Origin: Pseudomonadota bacterium
Lineage (GTDB): Bacteria > Pseudomonadota > Gammaproteobacteria > Steroidobacterales > Steroidobacteraceae
NCBI GenBank assembly: GCA_016713725.1
Contig: JADJOO010000019.1
Coordinates: forward strand, 19,979-83,978
Length of the DNA stretch: 64,000 nucleotides
Direction: 5' to 3'
Below the pieces are notes generated by a model. The model was given only the letters and a program-made list of their open reading frames with translations, searched no databases and was not told the origin of the DNA. Within the stretch, counting starts at the first letter, position 1. Every line of letters starts with the position of its first letter. This document shows positions 63,396 to 64,000 of this stretch, in pieces. Made by a program: the position numbers and the translations under genes.

Positions 63396-64000
63396 ATGGG
63401 TCGCGCCGCGAGCGGCAATCTTCGACCCTGGATCGGGTCGGCCATCGTCCATGGGTTGGCCGTGGTCGCGCTCGCGCTCGCGGCTATTCAATGGCGCACG
63501 GATCCGCCGCCGCCGCAGCTCGCGATCGAGGGCAACGTCGTTCGTTACGAGGACCTGCCATCGTCGGTGAAAGCGGGCAAGGCCATGCGCGAGTCCACAC
63601 CCGTCGCACCCGTGAAGCAGGCGCCCCCGCCGGCTCCCAAACCCGAGCCGGAGCCCGAAGCCAAGCCAGACCCGGCCGTGCTCGAACAGAAGGCCCGGGA
63701 GCAAGCGCAAGCCCAGGCCAAAGCCGAGGCAACAGCCGAGCGCCGCCGCGAGGAACAGGCGCAGGCCGAGGCGACGAAGGAGCATGCGACAGCCGTGCTC
63801 GCCGCAAGGAACCGGGCCGAAGCGGAGGAGAAACGCAAGCAGGAAGAGACGCGCAGGCAGGAGGAGGCGCGCAAGCAGGAGGAGGCGGCGGCGGAGCGAC
63901 GGGCGGAGCAGGAGGCGGCTGCGCGCGCAGCGAAATTGAAGGCTGCGCAGCAGGCCGAATTGCGTCGTGCACTCGAGGACGAAGAGGCGGGCGAGGCCCT
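63396..64000 (+). CDS. tolA: TolA (partial, runs off the window)
   Basis: Energy-transducing bridge between TolQR and Pal/TolB. About 201 residues are visible: an N-terminal membrane helix (IGSAIVHGLAVVALALAAIQ), a Pro-rich stretch (APPPAPKPEPEPEAKPDP) and then a long Ala/Glu/Lys/Arg-rich helix that spans the periplasm (TAERRREEQAQAEATKEHAT and on). The C-terminal globular domain lies beyond the window. Confidence 0.93.
   Translation, partial: MGRAASGNLRPWIGSAIVHGLAVVALALAAIQWRTDPPPPQLAIEGNVVRYEDLPSSVKAGKAMRESTPVAPVKQAPPPAPKPEPEPEAKPDPAVLEQKAREQAQAQAKAEATAERRREEQAQAEATKEHATAVLAARNRAEAEEKRKQEETRRQEEARKQEEAAAERRAEQEAAARAAKLKAAQQAELRRALEDEEAGEA

Overview
The window is one continuous piece of a GC-rich gammaproteobacterial chromosome. 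Gene content and order (yceD-rpmF-plsX, lexA with imuA-imuB-dnaE2, ruvCAB-tolQRA, a SUF operon with sufU/sufT, complete mla genes, sucAB-lpd) fit the Xanthomonadales/Steroidobacterales/Nevskiales part of the class. I see no plasmid, phage or transposase genes. Nearly all of it is housekeeping.

Layout. 1-5.5 kb: a small membrane protein (cut by the window edge), RNase E, the divergent pseudouridine synthase rluC, and a maf-like gene. 5.5-9.7 kb: yceD-rpmF-plsX from a near-consensus promoter, a YkvA protein, an L,D-transpeptidase and an alanine-zipper lipoprotein. 10-16.6 kb: an SOS mutagenesis cassette, lexA with two SOS boxes, then imuA, imuB and dnaE2. 16.3-23.8 kb: a small protein, cnoX, a DUF481 outer-membrane protein, putA, sdaA and an SDR. 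23.8-31 kb: a leftward SUF Fe-S operon (regulator, sufB, C, D, S, U, T, Rieske ferredoxin, sixA-like). 31-35.5 kb: mlaFEDCB facing mlaA. 35.5-44.8 kb: bepA, a PIN-PhoH ATPase, two peroxiredoxins, gcvR, dapA, tRNA-Ser, an acyl-CoA ligase, apbE and a phosphatase. 45.3-49.2 kb: tRNA-Ala, tRNA-Arg, a small Cys-rich protein, two cyclic-di-GMP riboswitches, an Ig/FN3 secreted protein and a TraB/GumN protein. 49.3-57.7 kb: an M20 amidohydrolase, a Ca2+/H+ exchanger and the 2-oxoglutarate dehydrogenase operon. 57.7-64 kb: relA, then ruvC-ruvA-ruvB-tolQ-tolR-tolA (tolA cut by the window end).

The most interesting parts are: (i) a pair of c-di-GMP-I riboswitches about 0.6 kb apart, the first heading a short transcript that ends at a strong terminator without a normal gene, the second heading a secreted Ig-like/FN3 protein; (ii) a family of palindromic elements whose arms are degenerate 7-bp repeats around a short GC hairpin, one copy lying in frame inside dnaE2 and another supplying stop codons to two convergent genes; (iii) 15-bp TGGGCA-core tandem repeats lying in frame in two unrelated genes.

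Caution on sequence quality. At least ten genes (rluC, imuB, a small gene at 16.4 kb, cnoX, putA, sufS twice, mlaD, mlaA, sucA, ruvB) are each broken by a one-base indel, mostly in short G/C runs, while the protein on either side is well conserved. sufS also has a short internal deletion, and 34,427-34,615 is a non-biological-looking poly-G/poly-C tract. Several of these genes are normally essential or important, so I read most lesions as consensus errors in an assembled (probably metagenomic) sequence and annotate the genes across the breaks.
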